Part shown: positions 40,701 to 52,499 of the stretch, piece by piece
Numbering within the stretch: position 1 is the first letter of the stretch
Layout of the letters: every line of letters starts with the position of its first letter
Assembly: GCF_018873765.1 (NCBI RefSeq)
Contig: NC_057926.1
Coordinates: 52,681,878 to 52,745,877, forward strand
Direction: 5' to 3'
Source of the DNA: Telopea speciosissima
Taxonomy: Eukaryota; Streptophyta; Magnoliopsida; Proteales; Proteaceae
DNA length: 64,000 nucleotides
Made by a program: the position numbers and the translations under genes
Notes under the pieces: model-generated
The model's database searches: none
What the model saw: only the letters and a program-made list of their open reading frames with translations
Told to the model about the DNA's origin: nothing

Positions 40701-41690
40701 TTTAACTAATTGGAAAAATAAGTTGTGTCAAGAATCTGAAGCTTGGTAGTGGGTTTATTTCAAAACATAATGGTGTTTCTTGCCAGCATGTTTACAAGAA
40801 GGAAAAGTTATATGCAATTTGTGATGATTCTACTCATGCTTGGTTGCATGGTTGGTATAATTTAGGAAAATTCTTGAAATTTAAGTTAGAATCAAAGGGA
40901 TTTGGTACAAAATTGTATACTTATTTGTTTGAAATTATTTGAAAGATGGATTCTAGTTCTGGACTCCTTAGGTGTGATGCTAGTTTTCCTGCCTCAATTC
41001 TCTCACCAACAAAATCTTAAAGCAGTCTTGGCTTAGATTTTGTCTGTCCAAATCCGATTAATCTCCGAAGGATGAGCATTGATTATCTGTGGTTTAGACC
41101 TACGACCACTTAGTAATTTAATTTTAGTGAGAGGGTTTTCTACACGGATAGTGTGTAGTTTCATGCCTTGGAGGATGAGTATTATGGGAAAACATTAAAA
41201 ACATGGGGTATATGAGATATTTTACAACGGTTGGTGCTATAGTAATCTGAATCTTACGAGGGGTGTCATGCAATTTTTGAAATTAAGCTGGCGTTGTGTA
41301 AATCTTTTACCCTTAATTTTAGCCTATAATTTGTGGATAATTATTGTAGTTATGTAATGTATACAAATCTTGCCATCCATGTTGGTGTCTCTATGTGCGT
41401 TCTCATTGGCCCTTGTGTTGATGCATGGTCACACTACCAGGCAATGATCTCTTGCCTTTTTATATATTTTTTTAGGGGAAAGAAAATTAATAAAGAAAAT
41501 CATGTGAGAGGATGTATGAAACACCTTAGGCTCAAAGAGGCTTCTCCCTTATTATTAAATATGTCCTTGAACTTATAATATGGTAAATGTAGATAAAAGT
41601 TTCCCACCAATGGGATGCTATAATGACTGGATTTCTTGAGGCATTGGGGGCCTTGGTGACACAAAAATGTATATATAGAGAGGTAGAGAT
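37797..41690. other. 3' flank of the response regulator and spacer
   Basis: 37797-38050 is likely 3' UTR. The remainder has no recognised gene; a segment at 40384-40580 stays open between an AG and a GT (a possible non-coding exon), but the translation matches nothing I know. A poly-C tract is at 39847. 41375-41560 is a decayed repeat related to 23720-23810 and 59850-59900. Confidence 0.45.
40272..40372 (+). repeat. Tandem direct repeat, about 47 bp x 2
   Basis: 'tctatactagaa' plus 'cttctccatgcttataaattt' occurs twice in a row. Confidence 0.85.
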
Positions 41691-41697
41691 GTCTCTT

Positions 41698-41956
41698 TAA
41701 CTTGTAAATGTCGGAAAAAATCTTCTATAATTTCTTAATCTTGTGGTGCCTTGTAGTTCGGGCCTGAGAGCTCAACACGTGGAAGATGCGACATCCAATG
41801 GTGTCAAGCTCGAAAAAAAAGAAGAAAAAAAAAATTGGATCAATCGAGCTTGCACCGTTGGATGAAGCATCTTTCACGTGTCGAGCTCTAAGGCCCAAAC
41901 TATAAGGTACCGCAAGATGAAAGAATTGCAGAGGATTTTAATCCGTAAATGTTAAG
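41698..41956. mobile_element. Foldback MITE, about 110-bp arms
   Basis: The left arm (gtaaatgtcgg... cacgtggaagatgc... agctcga) is a near-complement of the right arm (tcgagctt... gaagcatctttcacgtg... ccgtaaatg), separated by an A-rich loop at 41813-41837. Confidence 0.75.
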
Positions 41957-42326
41957 GAATTCATAAGTAACCTATAGACAATGATGGCTCAGGGCTAGTA
42001 ATGACCATGATGCATTCAACCATCCTTGACCCTTCGATTCAAGGGGGGATTAGATATTTTAGGATTGGCACTTTGGCCACATTAATGGTGGTACTAAGGG
42101 TGTCAATTGCGACAGTTATTGATTGGTTCCGGTCCAAGAGACCAATCCCATAACCATTCCATCCATTTAACGGTTCAAAAATGAGATCTGGTCCTGTTTA
42201 TTGATGGGATGGTCCGGTTCTAACTCGTAAATTGTTCTAAAAATGCTACAATGTCCAAAATTCCAAAATAATCAGATAATGTGGCCTGTGATAGTTTGTA
42301 TCAATTGTATCAGATGGATTTTGCTT

Positions 42327-42491
42327 GGATCCCTCTAATGCCGAGCTGCCCAAACTGCGGTGTGCATCCTAAACACAGCAAGGCTGCAAAAAGACTACCT
42401 TACCCTTGCCTGAGTGGGGGTAAGGCGGTCTTTATTGCCTTGCTATGTGTGGGACGCACATAAGTAAGGGCAACTCAGAAGTAAAGGATCC
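42327..42491. mobile_element. Foldback MITE, about 70-bp imperfect arms
   Basis: It starts ggatccctctaatgccgag and ends with the complementary 'ctcagaagtaaaggatcc'. The inner parts ('cacagcaaggc', 'gccttgctatgtg') also pair. Confidence 0.65.
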
Positions 42492-42549
42492 AGATCCCTC
42501 AAAATATCAATACCAGAAATTTTTTACATTTCTACCATCATCTGTACTA

Positions 42550-42755
42550 TTTCAAGGGTGGATATTTTTATTTTTTCAGTAAAAGGGAATTTTATTGCAA
42601 AGAGGGGCAAGAGGAGTACAAGGCATCCTGATTACACAGATCAAGAAGCCAAGGAGTGGAAATTGGCCAAACTATCGTACTTGCCTCCGATAGCGCCTTC
42701 TGGGCTAGAGAGTCAGCGGTCGAGTTCAAAAAAAAAACTTTCAAGGATGGATATT
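42550..42755 (-). mobile_element. 5'-truncated LINE with 17-bp target-site duplication
   Basis: The insert 42567-42738 is flanked by tttcaagg-tggatatt copies (42550-42566 and 42739-42755, one mismatch). The minus strand encodes the RNase H tail ADSLAQKALSEASTIVWPIS and ends in an A-rich tail. Confidence 0.8.
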
Positions 42756-43572
42756 AGTATTAGATTGGTATTGATGTTGACCGATACTGATATACAACAG
42801 ATACCAAACCGATACCTAAAACCATGGTTCAAGTTGGTTCCTTTTATTGGGGTCGCAAAATAAATACGACACGTCGACACCCTTGAGCCTTGAGTAACAT
42901 ATCAGCTCTATGTGGTTCCCATGCTATTAGATGTGATGGTTAGTTACTTTTAATTAATTCCACTGAAAGAGTCTCGTGAACCATGCGTATAAGAAACCCC
43001 AACTTATTACCAAAAAAACAGAAACCCCTAAAATATTATACCGCTTTTGCCCATGGACCCACATGGTACTACCGTGCGTTCCTACGTACAAATGTGGTGG
43101 AAAGTATCGTCTTATTTTGCTTAAGCAATGTACTTGGGTAAGGGTAAGGTGGTACATTCCACTTTGCTTGTATGTCAAGACGAACAGCAGTAGGGGCGGC
43201 AGAAGTAGAAGAGTCGAATAGGTCGATAAGATGACCCAAGGTCTACAAAGAACATCATATACCTCAATCTTATGCCGTTACTTTGGAATCCTTTTCATTA
43301 GGAACTTTGAAAATGCAAACCTCATTTACTCCCTGGCCCACCTAGTCGGTTCCCCGTGCCAACCTCCCAACTTCCCCAATTCCTCCGGAATTTACAGTCT
43401 TGTCAATTCGGATCTCCCATAGTGTGTGGTTTACATTTTCTTCAATTTCGTCAAGTCAGTCTCTCTCCCCTCACTGCTTCACATGCTAGAGTATTCAAGA
43501 GCTTCCGAGTAGTCTCTCTTCTCTCCTGTGAGCACAACCACTCTTCGCTACACTCTACTCTTCTGAAACCAG

Positions 43573-46500
43573 ATGGAGAAAAATCCAGAAATCGCACTTA
43601 CCCAGATGCGAAAATCTGTTCAGAAGCTTGGGTCTTCAACTGAGGTTACCTGATTAGCTCACTAACTCGACACTCCATTTGGGTTTTGTGGGTTTTGTTC
43701 TGTTCTTACTTTGGTTCTCCAGGGCTTCCCATCTGATCATTTTGAGTTATTTTACTTGCAGAATCATGGAGATCAAACGCTTATGAGGTTTTTGATAGCT
43801 AGATCAATGAACCCTGAGAAGGCAGCGAAGATGTTTGTTCAATGGCAGAAATGGAGAGCCGAGTTTGTTCCTTTAGGGTTCATTCCTGATTCTCAAGTAC
43901 CAGACGAATTGGCTACTCGGAAGCTCTACTTACAGGGCCTTTCAAGGAATGGACACCCAGTCATGATTGTTAAAGCCTGCAAGCATTTCCCTTCTGGAGA
44001 TCATCTCCAACTCAAGAGTATGCAATTATGTCCATTTCCCCCTTTTTAATGCTTAATTTTTTTCTTTAGCTTGTTATCTGATCCAGATCACCCAATTGTA
44101 ATGCAAACACTCTATAAAATAGATCCAACGATAATTATTTATTAAATTGGGCCCACAGGAAGAATTTTTATTTTTTTATTTTTTTATTTTTTTATTTTTA
44201 TTTCTATTTTGACAGCTTTAAATTAAACACTTAGGTTATTTGTGGACCAGTGACAGTTGAACACGATAGCGCATACCAGATTCCTCGTAAAGATAATGTT
44301 ACTAAAATTTCGATTATTTAAATAATGCTAATTTCTTAGAGCTAACATTTATTTATATTTTTTTGGGCAATTTTTGTCTTTTACTAATCATGCTTTGGCG
44401 TAGCATCTGCATCTTTGATAGAGAATATTCTATTAATTTTGTGGAATTTATGCAGAATTTGTGGTGCATTTACTGGACAAAACCATTGCAAGGTGAGAAA
44501 ATCCTATATTTTGTTGGTTTAATCTCTAATTCTGTTCTCTTACCAAAAAGAAAAAAAAAAGTCTAAGTCTGTTCCAATATATGATATTAAAGATGGGGTC
44601 ATCATCATTCAGTCATTCTGTAGGGCTATGATCCTAAATCAATAGTAAAACCCAATAGTGATGCTCTTCCTCTCAAACAAAACTAGATAGACTGAACTAC
44701 TATGATATTGAAGTATTGAACAGTTAATATGCTTCTATTGAGTCTTCTATCTTCCAGGAAAATCAAAACTTATGGCGACCCAATTCAAATTGATCTTTGT
44801 GGCTTCTCTAATTGAGCACTCCTAGAGAGTAATCTCTTGGTGGCTGTTTTTACCTGCCACTTGGCAACCTTAGTTTGTGCTGAAATTTAGTGGACAGGAT
44901 GTCATCACCCTTGAGTCATGTGTTTTGTTTCAGTCCTAGATCATCACAATACTTCATGAATCAACATGTCAATTTTGGTCAAGATTTGGAAAGTTACTGA
45001 TGCTAAGGTAAAGGATTAAATAGATGGTGGGCCATATGATTTAGTTTAGCTTTAAAATGATTATTGAGCCTCTTCCCATTGCAGGCCTTGGTGCAACGGT
45101 AAAGGTTGCTCCATTTTGACCAAGTGGTCACGGGTTCCAGCCTGGAAACAGCCTCTCTGGGAAAGCAGGGTAAGGCTGCGTACATTATGATCCTCCCCAG
45201 TTCCTGCAGTGGTGGGAGCCTTGTGCACTGGGTACGCCCTTTTTTTATTGAGCCTGCTCCCATTTGACGAATGAAGTTATGAGGAGAGAAGATCCAGAAG
45301 ATTGTTAGCCATATGGTTGAGAAGAGCTATGAAGTTCGACATGTGCAATCCAATGGCTGCTTTATCTTTCCAATGGTCAGATAGGCCATAAGCATTACAA
45401 ATGGGAGAAAGAGCCAGCCTCCTTGTTTTAACTCTCTAGTTGTGGTCACCCAGAGAACCTTTTACCTCTTCTACTATATAGTTGTTGTCGGGACCCAAGG
45501 CATTGGAGAACGCCTAGATGGAAGGTGCAGTGGTGCACCAACATGGTGGACAAGGCATCCAACGCTTTGACAACAATACTAATACATAGTTACTTACTTT
45601 TGTGATATTGGACTTTTGCCTGTCTCTATTTTCCTTTAGGTGGACTGTCAATGTATGTTTCATGTTATTTGCTTTATTTTCCCTTTGCAAGACATTTTGA
45701 CGTTTCTTTATGTTTGTTTCAGTTCTTTCAAGGGAAAAGAAATAGGAAATGAGAAATTGATTGGCGTTCTCGATCTGCAACAAATTACGATTAAGAACAT
45801 AGATGCTCGTGCTTTAATTACTGGATTTCAGTTTTTACAGGTACGCTATTTTATACAAATAACATGCACTGCAAAAATTTGTATAGATATGGATGAAGAA
45901 AACTGGGATTAGACTTTTAGAAACTTTGGAAAACTAGGATCTAGAATGATTAGTTCGTTCATACAAGTGGTATTAACTGTTTGATTGGGCACATTAAATA
46001 GTTAAATTATTTCAATAGTTAGAATTATTATCTTTAGATGTGGTAGAAAGAACCTAGTTCAGTTGTGTGCTTGTATGGAACTTCAGACTATATTAATTAC
46101 CTGAGCCATGGTAACCAATAATGTACCTTGTATAGAAAATTGGATATCGTCATATCACTGATCAGTTAGTGAGAAACTCTGATAGAATTTAATTTTTTTT
46201 TTGTTCGAAGACCCCACAAGGGGGGGGGGGGAGAATTTATTTAGTCAACTGAGGCAAAAAGGGAGATACTACATCCAAAAGGTCCTCCGGAAAGGAAGAC
46301 ACCCAAAGTCTACATCGGGGTAAAGAAAGAGCCCACTTAGAAATAGTATGGGCGAGCATATCTGATAGAAAATAGGAATACTTGAGAAGAAATATAGTTT
46401 TACATAAAAAAAATTCTGATCTAAACCTCTTGAATTGAGGTATCCAAAGGAAAAAAACCTCCCCAAAAAAATCTTGAATCGCATATGAGATTGTAATGAG

Positions 46501-47916
46501 GTCTACTCGAGCTGGAGACCTATATTGACTATGGAGTTGCACCTATCTTCAGATCTTTCATTTCACAGAACAGAGTTAGAACTGAACCTGTTTCACTTTC
46601 TTGAGAGGGTAAGCCAAGTCTTTCCACAAAAATCAGTCACAGTTGAGCCATTTCTCAATCCTACCTAGGATATCCTGGGAGAGTAATCTCTTCCATTGGT
46701 GTCAAAATTCCCTCAAAGCTGGGGTCATTTAGTAAGAAATTATTTTGGAATTCCTGCAGTATGTTTGTCTATATTGTTAGAAAAAGTGTTTCCTAATATT
46801 AATACATCCTGGATCTATTAAGCCATGGAAAAGCAGAGTAATTGTCTTTACACAGTTTGTCTTAAGGTACATCCTGGGACAAAATAAGATAGATAAACAC
46901 TCTTGAAAAGCATAGGGTATGGAAGTGACAGAAGAAAGAACCCCCCCCCCCCCCACACCATCTTGAACTGCGCTGATTTCCTGTACTAATGATGATATTT
47001 ATTTGCAGTTTACTGTAAGTACATCTCCCTCTTATCACAATTTCTAAGCTGGATATTGTTACTTTGTAAGACATGAAACTGCATGAATGATAAATAAGGG
47101 CTAAGCAATATCATCTATGTGCATTTTGGCTTCAAGCAGGCTTACTATCCGGAGCGCTTGGCAAAATTGTTCATCTTGAGCATGCCATGGTTTTTTGTGA
47201 GTGTCTGGAGAATGGTTTCCCGCTTTCTAGAGAAGGCAACGCTTGAAAAGGTACATAAACAAAACCATATATGCCTATACATCCTGTGTTCCGTTGGATA
47301 TCGAGAATAATTCTTTAATCATCATGGACAGATGGAAGGATAAATTTTGCAGATACAGTTATGCCTGATTACTGATATGCTAACCCAATTTGTTTGGATC
47401 CACTGATTTGGACATATAAGTTGGGTTTGATGATGCAGTTATGAAGAAATAGAAAAGGAAAAAAGAAAGTAAGATAGTTTCAGTCCAATGGCTAGCTCAA
47501 AAATTTCCTAATGATTTCCCATTTGAGGTTGTCATACACATCTGATATTAATACCAATCATACATACCTAATGTGCTTGTGAAAATATCTTCGGGTTGGA
47601 GGAAGACTCAGTTACTAAGAAAAAGTTTTATTCATCTTTCTGGAAGATGTCCTTTTTTTTGACGAAGTAGAATAGAATCGCGAATTTTCTAATGCTGGAT
47701 TCAGTTATAGGCTTTAATTTGACCATTAAAATTTGTTCTCAAGAGTCTGTGACTTTATTTTAATAAATGCAGATAGTGATAGTCACCAATGAAGATGAGC
47801 ATAAAAATTTCCGAGAGGAAATCGGAGAGGATGTTTTGCCAGAAGAATATGGTGGACAAGCAAAGCTTGTAGCTCTCCAAGATGTTAAACTTGAACACTT
47901 CCCAGCAGAGAATTGA
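43573..47916 (+). CDS. CRAL-TRIO (Sec14-like) lipid-binding protein
   Basis: Exons: 43573-43644, 43762-44017, 44456-44492, 45723-45840, 47140-47250, 47773-47916. All are GT-AG and in phase, giving 245 aa. The small N-terminal CRAL-TRIO-N part (DQTLMRFLIARSMNPEKAAK) is followed by the lipid-binding fold: LQGLSRNGHPVMIVKACKHF, KFVVHLLDKTIA, EKLIGVLDLQQITIKNIDAR, YYPERLAKLFILSMPWFFVS, WRMVSRFLEKATLEKIVIV and LPEEYGGQAKL. The family exchanges phosphatidylinositol and related lipids between membranes. This is the short form without a GOLD or nodulin tail, as in small plant Sec14-like proteins. Introns 3 and 4 hold SINE and LINE inserts. In Arabidopsis, as I recall, a similar gene (AT1G14820) lies close to RDR1, as here. 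Confidence 0.92.
44161..44202. repeat. (ATTTTTTT)n T-rich repeat
   Basis: Short tandem repeat in intron 2 of the Sec14-like gene. Confidence 0.8.
45063..45264 (+). mobile_element. SINE (Au-like), full length, with target-site duplication
   Basis: The best copy in the window: 45084-45246, from 'ggccttggtgcaacggtaaa' through 'gagccttgtgcactgggtacgcc' and a T run. It is flanked by attgagcct-ctcccatt-type direct repeats of about 18 bp at 45063-45080 and 45247-45264, in intron 3 of the Sec14-like gene. Confidence 0.9.
46190..46545 (-). mobile_element. 5'-truncated LINE, RNase H tail
   Basis: The minus strand reads SDMLAHTISKWALSLPRCRL and WVSSFPEDLLDVVSPFLPQ, a LINE RNase H C-terminus, then a C run (46217-46228 on plus) and an A run. 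It lies antisense in intron 4 of the Sec14-like gene. Confidence 0.75.
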
Positions 47917-48051
47917 GAATATTTTAGGTAATTCATTGCACTAGAACCTTTATAGAGTGAGAAAATAATTAAAAAATAATCTCCATGTTGCCTTTCATAT
48001 CCTCAAATTTGTTTGTTTCCATTTTCTGCTAATATATTCTTCCTACCTCAA

Positions 48052-48234
48052 TTTTCTACTGTTTTTTGCATTAAAAAAAGACGTACCCAGTGCACGAGTC
48101 TTCTGCCACTGCGGGGTCTGGGGAGGGTCATTATGTACGCAGCCTTACCCCTGGTTTTGCAGAGAAGCTGTTTCCAGACTTGAACCTGTGACCACTTGTT
48201 CACAATGGAGCAGTTTTCTTCTGTTTTTTGCATT
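48052..48234 (-). mobile_element. SINE (Au-like) with about 20-bp target-site duplication
   Basis: The insert 48073-48213 is the reverse complement of the SINE family ('gtacccagtgcacgagtctt' to 'ggtcacaggttcaag'). The flanks ttctactgttttttgcatt and ttcttctgttttttgcatt are near-identical. Confidence 0.85.
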
Positions 48235-49373
48235 GGTATTGTCTAATATTCCTTTGGGAACAATTATAAGGAGTCGTCCCTCATCAGGAAGGCCTACTCT
48301 ATTTCCTGGCAAGTTGATATAATATGATATTCATGCCAAAACAGGGTAGGGTGCAGCAGCAAGTGGTAATCATACACCAATCCCATGCTGAAGAAACACC
48401 CCATTTGATGGGAATACTAAAAGCCTAAAGCACTGGTCAAAGTTCAGAGAGGTTGAAGGCAAATCTGCTGGCAAAGCTACATATCTTTCATGGAAAATCT
48501 ATCAAACAGCATGTTATACCATTTGGGGTTATGCTAGAAGTTCTGACAAGTGCAAAACTGCAACATAAAATTTGAAGATACATATCTGATATATAAACAT
48601 GAATTCTGGACAATGTACAATTTGAATGGGGACGTGTTACAAACATAGTTGTTAAGGCGATTAGGCAACCCAAGGCGTTGGAGGGGCGCTTAGGTGACAA
48701 GGTTCCTAGGCGTGCATTAATGACTATATGTTATATAGCAATGATAATTTATATAATTATGTTTATGTGCAACATAGAATCCATATCAATGTAATATGAT
48801 ATTATTTTGCTAGTAATGGCCTAATATGAGAAAACCAACATATATTTAAAAAAATATATTCATCCGAAATAAGTTTGAGTTTGGAAACAGCCTCTTTGTA
48901 AAAGCAGGGGTAAGGCGGCGTACATTATGACCCCTCCCCAGACCCCGCAGTGGTGGGAGTCTCGTGCACTGGGCATGCTCTTTTTATTTATTTATTATTT
49001 ATATTACATAATAACTTTAAACTTGTCAAGTGTCAACAAGACGCAATGTTGTCTTGGACCTAAGAAAGAGCCTGGACGTCTAAGTGGCACCTAGGTGATG
49101 CCCGGACAACTACAGTTACAAAGCCTCGAGTCAAATGTGCATTACATAGCTTGTAGTTCTACACTGCAACTGTGAATTTTGATTCCCTTGCCTCACTTGT
49201 TTCACATTGTTAGCTGCTGACCTATCCAAGATGCTAATTGATAACTATGCAGAATGCTGTATTATCAGTCATTCTCAGGCTATTAAGGAAGCAATTTGTT
49301 GGACTTCAGGGTGCCTTCATGAGCAATTCTATTAAAATCTGTTTGAAATTAATTGAACTGATTCTCAATTCAT
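48235..49373. other. Spacer with a dispersed 'aggcg' repeat, no gene
   Basis: 48650-49125 starts 'gttgttaaggcgattaggcaacc' and ends 'cacctaggtgatgcccggacaac', partly complementary, as in a decayed foldback element. The SINE at 48885-48985 sits inside it. Confidence 0.5.
48885..48985 (+). mobile_element. SINE (Au-like), 5'-truncated
   Basis: From 'gtttggaaacagcctctttg' to 'gtctcgtgcactgggcatgc' plus a T-rich tail. Confidence 0.8.
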
Positions 49374-49375
49374 AA

Positions 49376-49430
49376 TGAAACAGTTCAGTAAATAGGGTGA
49401 ATGAAACAGTTCAGTAAATAGGGTGAATCA
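49376..49430 (+). repeat. 26-bp tandem duplication
   Basis: 'gaaacagttcagtaaatagg' plus 'gtgaat' twice, head to tail, without mismatch. Confidence 0.9.
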
Positions 49431-49662
49431 AGTGAATCAACACTTTGGAAGATGACAAAGTGTAGATTTTGTTTGGAGCTTGAACTGATGCCTTCCCAGA
49501 ATCCAGATGGGATTGGTAAGGTCATGTTATAAGATTTACATTCTTGTCCAGTAAATGCTTCTTGCCTAGAAACTATTTAAAGTAAAAAAATTTTGGGCTA
49601 CTCATAGAGTATGAAATCCTTACCCTTACCTCCCCATTTAGCTATCCCTTTTAGGATACACT

Positions 49663-49860
49663 CCTTGGGTAGGGGATCTTTATCACCTCCAGTTTGCTGA
49701 CCGGCCCAGTTCCCCAGTTCCTCTAACAAAGGGGGGCTGAAATGACCTCTCTACCCATGCCCAAACACCTTGCCCGGGTGGGGTCCACCATCCCCCTATT
49801 AGAGGAACTGGGGAACTGGGCCGGTCAGCAAACTGGAGGTGATAATTTTCCTTGGGTAGG
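49663..49860. mobile_element. MITE with perfect 47-bp inverted repeats
   Basis: Arms 49680-49726 and 49799-49845 are exact complements (ttatcacctccagtttgctg...). The element, about 49674-49849, is flanked by ccttgggtagg on both sides (49663-49673, 49850-49860). The core matches 11200-11290 and 19880-19950. Perfect arms suggest the youngest member here. Confidence 0.88.
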
Positions 49861-50049
49861 AGAAAACTTTTGTTATTCTACCTTTTAGGATACACTATCA
49901 CATGGCTCCACCTTGTGTTGTCACATGATAGGTGATCATAATATATGAGTGAGCACTAGGGCAAATATACAAAGATGAAAATTGCCATTGAAGGCAATTG
50001 CTAAAATGGTTGAAATCCCAACAATTATTACAGGATCTCAAGATTTAAT

Positions 50050-50072
50050 AACACCCTCCCCCCCCCCCCCCC

Positions 50073-50107
<35 letters not shown>
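50050..50107. repeat. poly-C/poly-A tract
   Basis: A run of C followed by about 34 A (with complementary runs on the other strand). The Lys-rich frames across it are artefacts. Confidence 0.95.
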
Positions 50108-50110
<3 letters not shown>

Positions 50111-50818
50111 CACCACCCTCCTTTCTGTTTGCTTGATGAACAAGGTCCATCTTCGGATCTTTCCATTGCCATTGGTCTTGTAAGAATTTATGGTTACAAT
50201 GATGTAACAATATGGATCGAGGGTAAAAATGTAAAAAAATTTGATTTTTTAAGAAAAACAAAGGCAACCATTGATTTTTTTATTTTTTTTATTATTTTTT
50301 ATGTCTCTTCGATATCATATAATATGATATGTCTAATATGCTACATCTCTTAAAATCATTCTTTCGATATGAAATCTAATATTGGTATTTAAATCGCTGA
50401 AAAACATTGATAAGTCTAGGTTCATTATTACTTTTCTTATATATTAGAGAGCCCAAATGCACAACCTGCAAGTGCAATGATGAATAGTGATTGAGAAATA
50501 TTATGTTCACCATGAGTGAGGAGAAACTCAGTAGGAGGAAAAATGATATCGATTTCGTGGAAATTTCTTAAAGGAGAAGAGTTTTCTTGTTGGGGAGTAT
50601 ACCGCACATGTTTAGGCACAAAGGAGGCAAAATGATCGTTCCACCCCCCAATGAAAGCTGGAAATCCTACCCCATGAAGCTTTTGCACACATTCTCATTG
50701 GTCCCTTTGTGCAGGAACTTCTACCAAAAAAAAAAATAAATAAATAAACATGGGCAGGAGCCAAGCTCCCCCTAGAGAACTCTCCCTTTCCTAAATCTAT
50801 CAACTCTATTTTTTTTTT
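50108..50818. other. Spacer, no gene
   Basis: Decayed repeats; 50600-50720 ('gaggcaaaatgatcgttcca') is related to 21460-21560. Confidence 0.5.
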
Positions 50819-51011
50819 GGGTTAAAGAACGTCACCCAGTCGTGGACACTATACCTATACACAATTGGGCGCGAAGTGGCTGCCCAATCACCGCCAAGAC
50901 ACCTGAAATTTCTGCCTTGGAATGGGGGTTGGGCGATCATTCCATACCCAGCTATGTCTAGGCGCAATGTCCACGATGCCTTAGACACAATTGGTTAGCA
51001 TTCTTTATCCC
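50819..51011. mobile_element. MITE related to 23180-23365
   Basis: Ends 'gggttaaagaacgtcaccca' and the complement of 'ttggttagcattctttatccc' form an imperfect inverted repeat. T-rich flanks (tattttttt / tatttttct) resemble a 9-bp target duplication. Confidence 0.6.
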
Positions 51012-51344
51012 TATTTTTCTTTTTTGGTAAACATCTATCAATTCTACTAGTCCACCATTCTCTCACCTCCGCTCCCTATTTATTGTCTTAGATATAGGAT
51101 CTAGCCGATTCAACCTGGTGGTTTGCTATTCCCTAGGGAGAACTGCATCAGAAGCTTGATCGGTGGTTCAAGCCTCTTTGGCGGCACCAAATCCACATTT
51201 ACTTGCTTTCCAAAAAATGGAACTCCTATTGGTATCATATTTGATCCCTTGTGAATCTTGTCCTTACCTCCTTGAGGGGTCCTGATGGCCAATAGTACCC
51301 AAAAAAAAGATGTAGGACCCACACAACAGTACATAGTGTCCCAA

Positions 51345-51545
51345 TTATCCAATGAGGACCTTATGCTTCGTGATCAAGACTTCATTTCCATTGGTTTCTC
51401 AGGTATCCCATGCTACTCCCCACTATTAATTTTCCATGAGAACCCAATGCATTTGTTTGCTGACATGGACTAAAACAAATGTCGTTTTGTATGAATTTCT
51501 TAGAGCTATCCCTTTCAAGATTCCTTTTAGATTATAAGGTACACT
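51345..51545. repeat. Dispersed repeat shared with 63690-63900
   Basis: 'ggtatcccatgctactccc' and 'tttgctgacatgga' plus 'aatttcttagagct' recur in order at 63757-63860. Confidence 0.55.
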
Positions 51546-51789
51546 TATAGAAAAGAGAGGAATCTAATATAAAAAAACAAAAATCTACCGGTCCATGGTA
51601 GGTGGGACCCAGATATTTAATTAACGAAGACTTCTTTTAATGAGTGAGAATGATAGGATGGTGCGTCAAAAAAAAAAAAAAAAGAATGATAGAATGGAAA
51701 AAGGCCGTCAGTTGCTCCTAATACACACGTGGTATAAGACTATACATCTACCTGGTCTTACTTGATGACGATTGTGAGTCGTTGGATCT

Positions 51790-52190
51790 AATGACTATTA
51801 GGGCTGCAACAAGGTCAGGTTGGACCGGGCCTTTAATAACCCCAACCCAACCCTGAGTCTCCTTAGCTGGGCTCAGGTCCTATTCGGCCCTGACTGAGGG
51901 TCAGAAAAATCCAACCCTGTGCATGATGAGCTGGTCAGGCTGGGAAAAAGAAGAATAAGAAGAGAAAGAAGAAGGCAGGGTCGGGTTAGGCCAGGTCGAG
52001 CTGGGCTTAGCTTGAGGCCTCAACCCTGACTTGGCCTGGCCCTGACTCAGGGCCAGAAATTCCCAACCCTAACCCTCCTTCAGGACCAAGGTATCTCAAC
52101 CCAAGCCCTGTTCAGGCTCAGGGCGGGTTCGGCCGTCAAGGCCAAACTTGCACCCAGACTACTTCTCCATAAAGGATGTTTGGTTACAAG
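51790..52190. repeat. GC-rich dispersed repeat, second copy
   Basis: Same family as 3480-3740 (see phrases there); this copy is longer. Confidence 0.6.
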
Positions 52191-52499
52191 GGCAGCTCTA
52201 ACTTTCAAACCTTGTTTGGCTGAATGTGGACCCCACTACGACGACCCCCCACTACGGCACTACGTCATTTCCTCGACGAAAGGAGACGACGACCTTGATT
52301 GACTTGAAACAGTAAAACTAATAAATGAGTTTAGAGTGACCATAGTATTAAAATGGGAGAGGTTACGTGTCACTTACTGAAGCTCCCATTGGACTTGTTC
52401 TGAGCTCACATCAGGAAAAGATTCTGATCCAGCGGTGTTCATATTGGGAGAGTAGAGAGCTTAAGCCTTGGCAGTGGCACTTGGACTGTTAAGTCACTC

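Noticed and set aside
50005-50353. Frame of 123 codons with a Lys run
   Set aside because: It spans a poly-C/poly-A tract.
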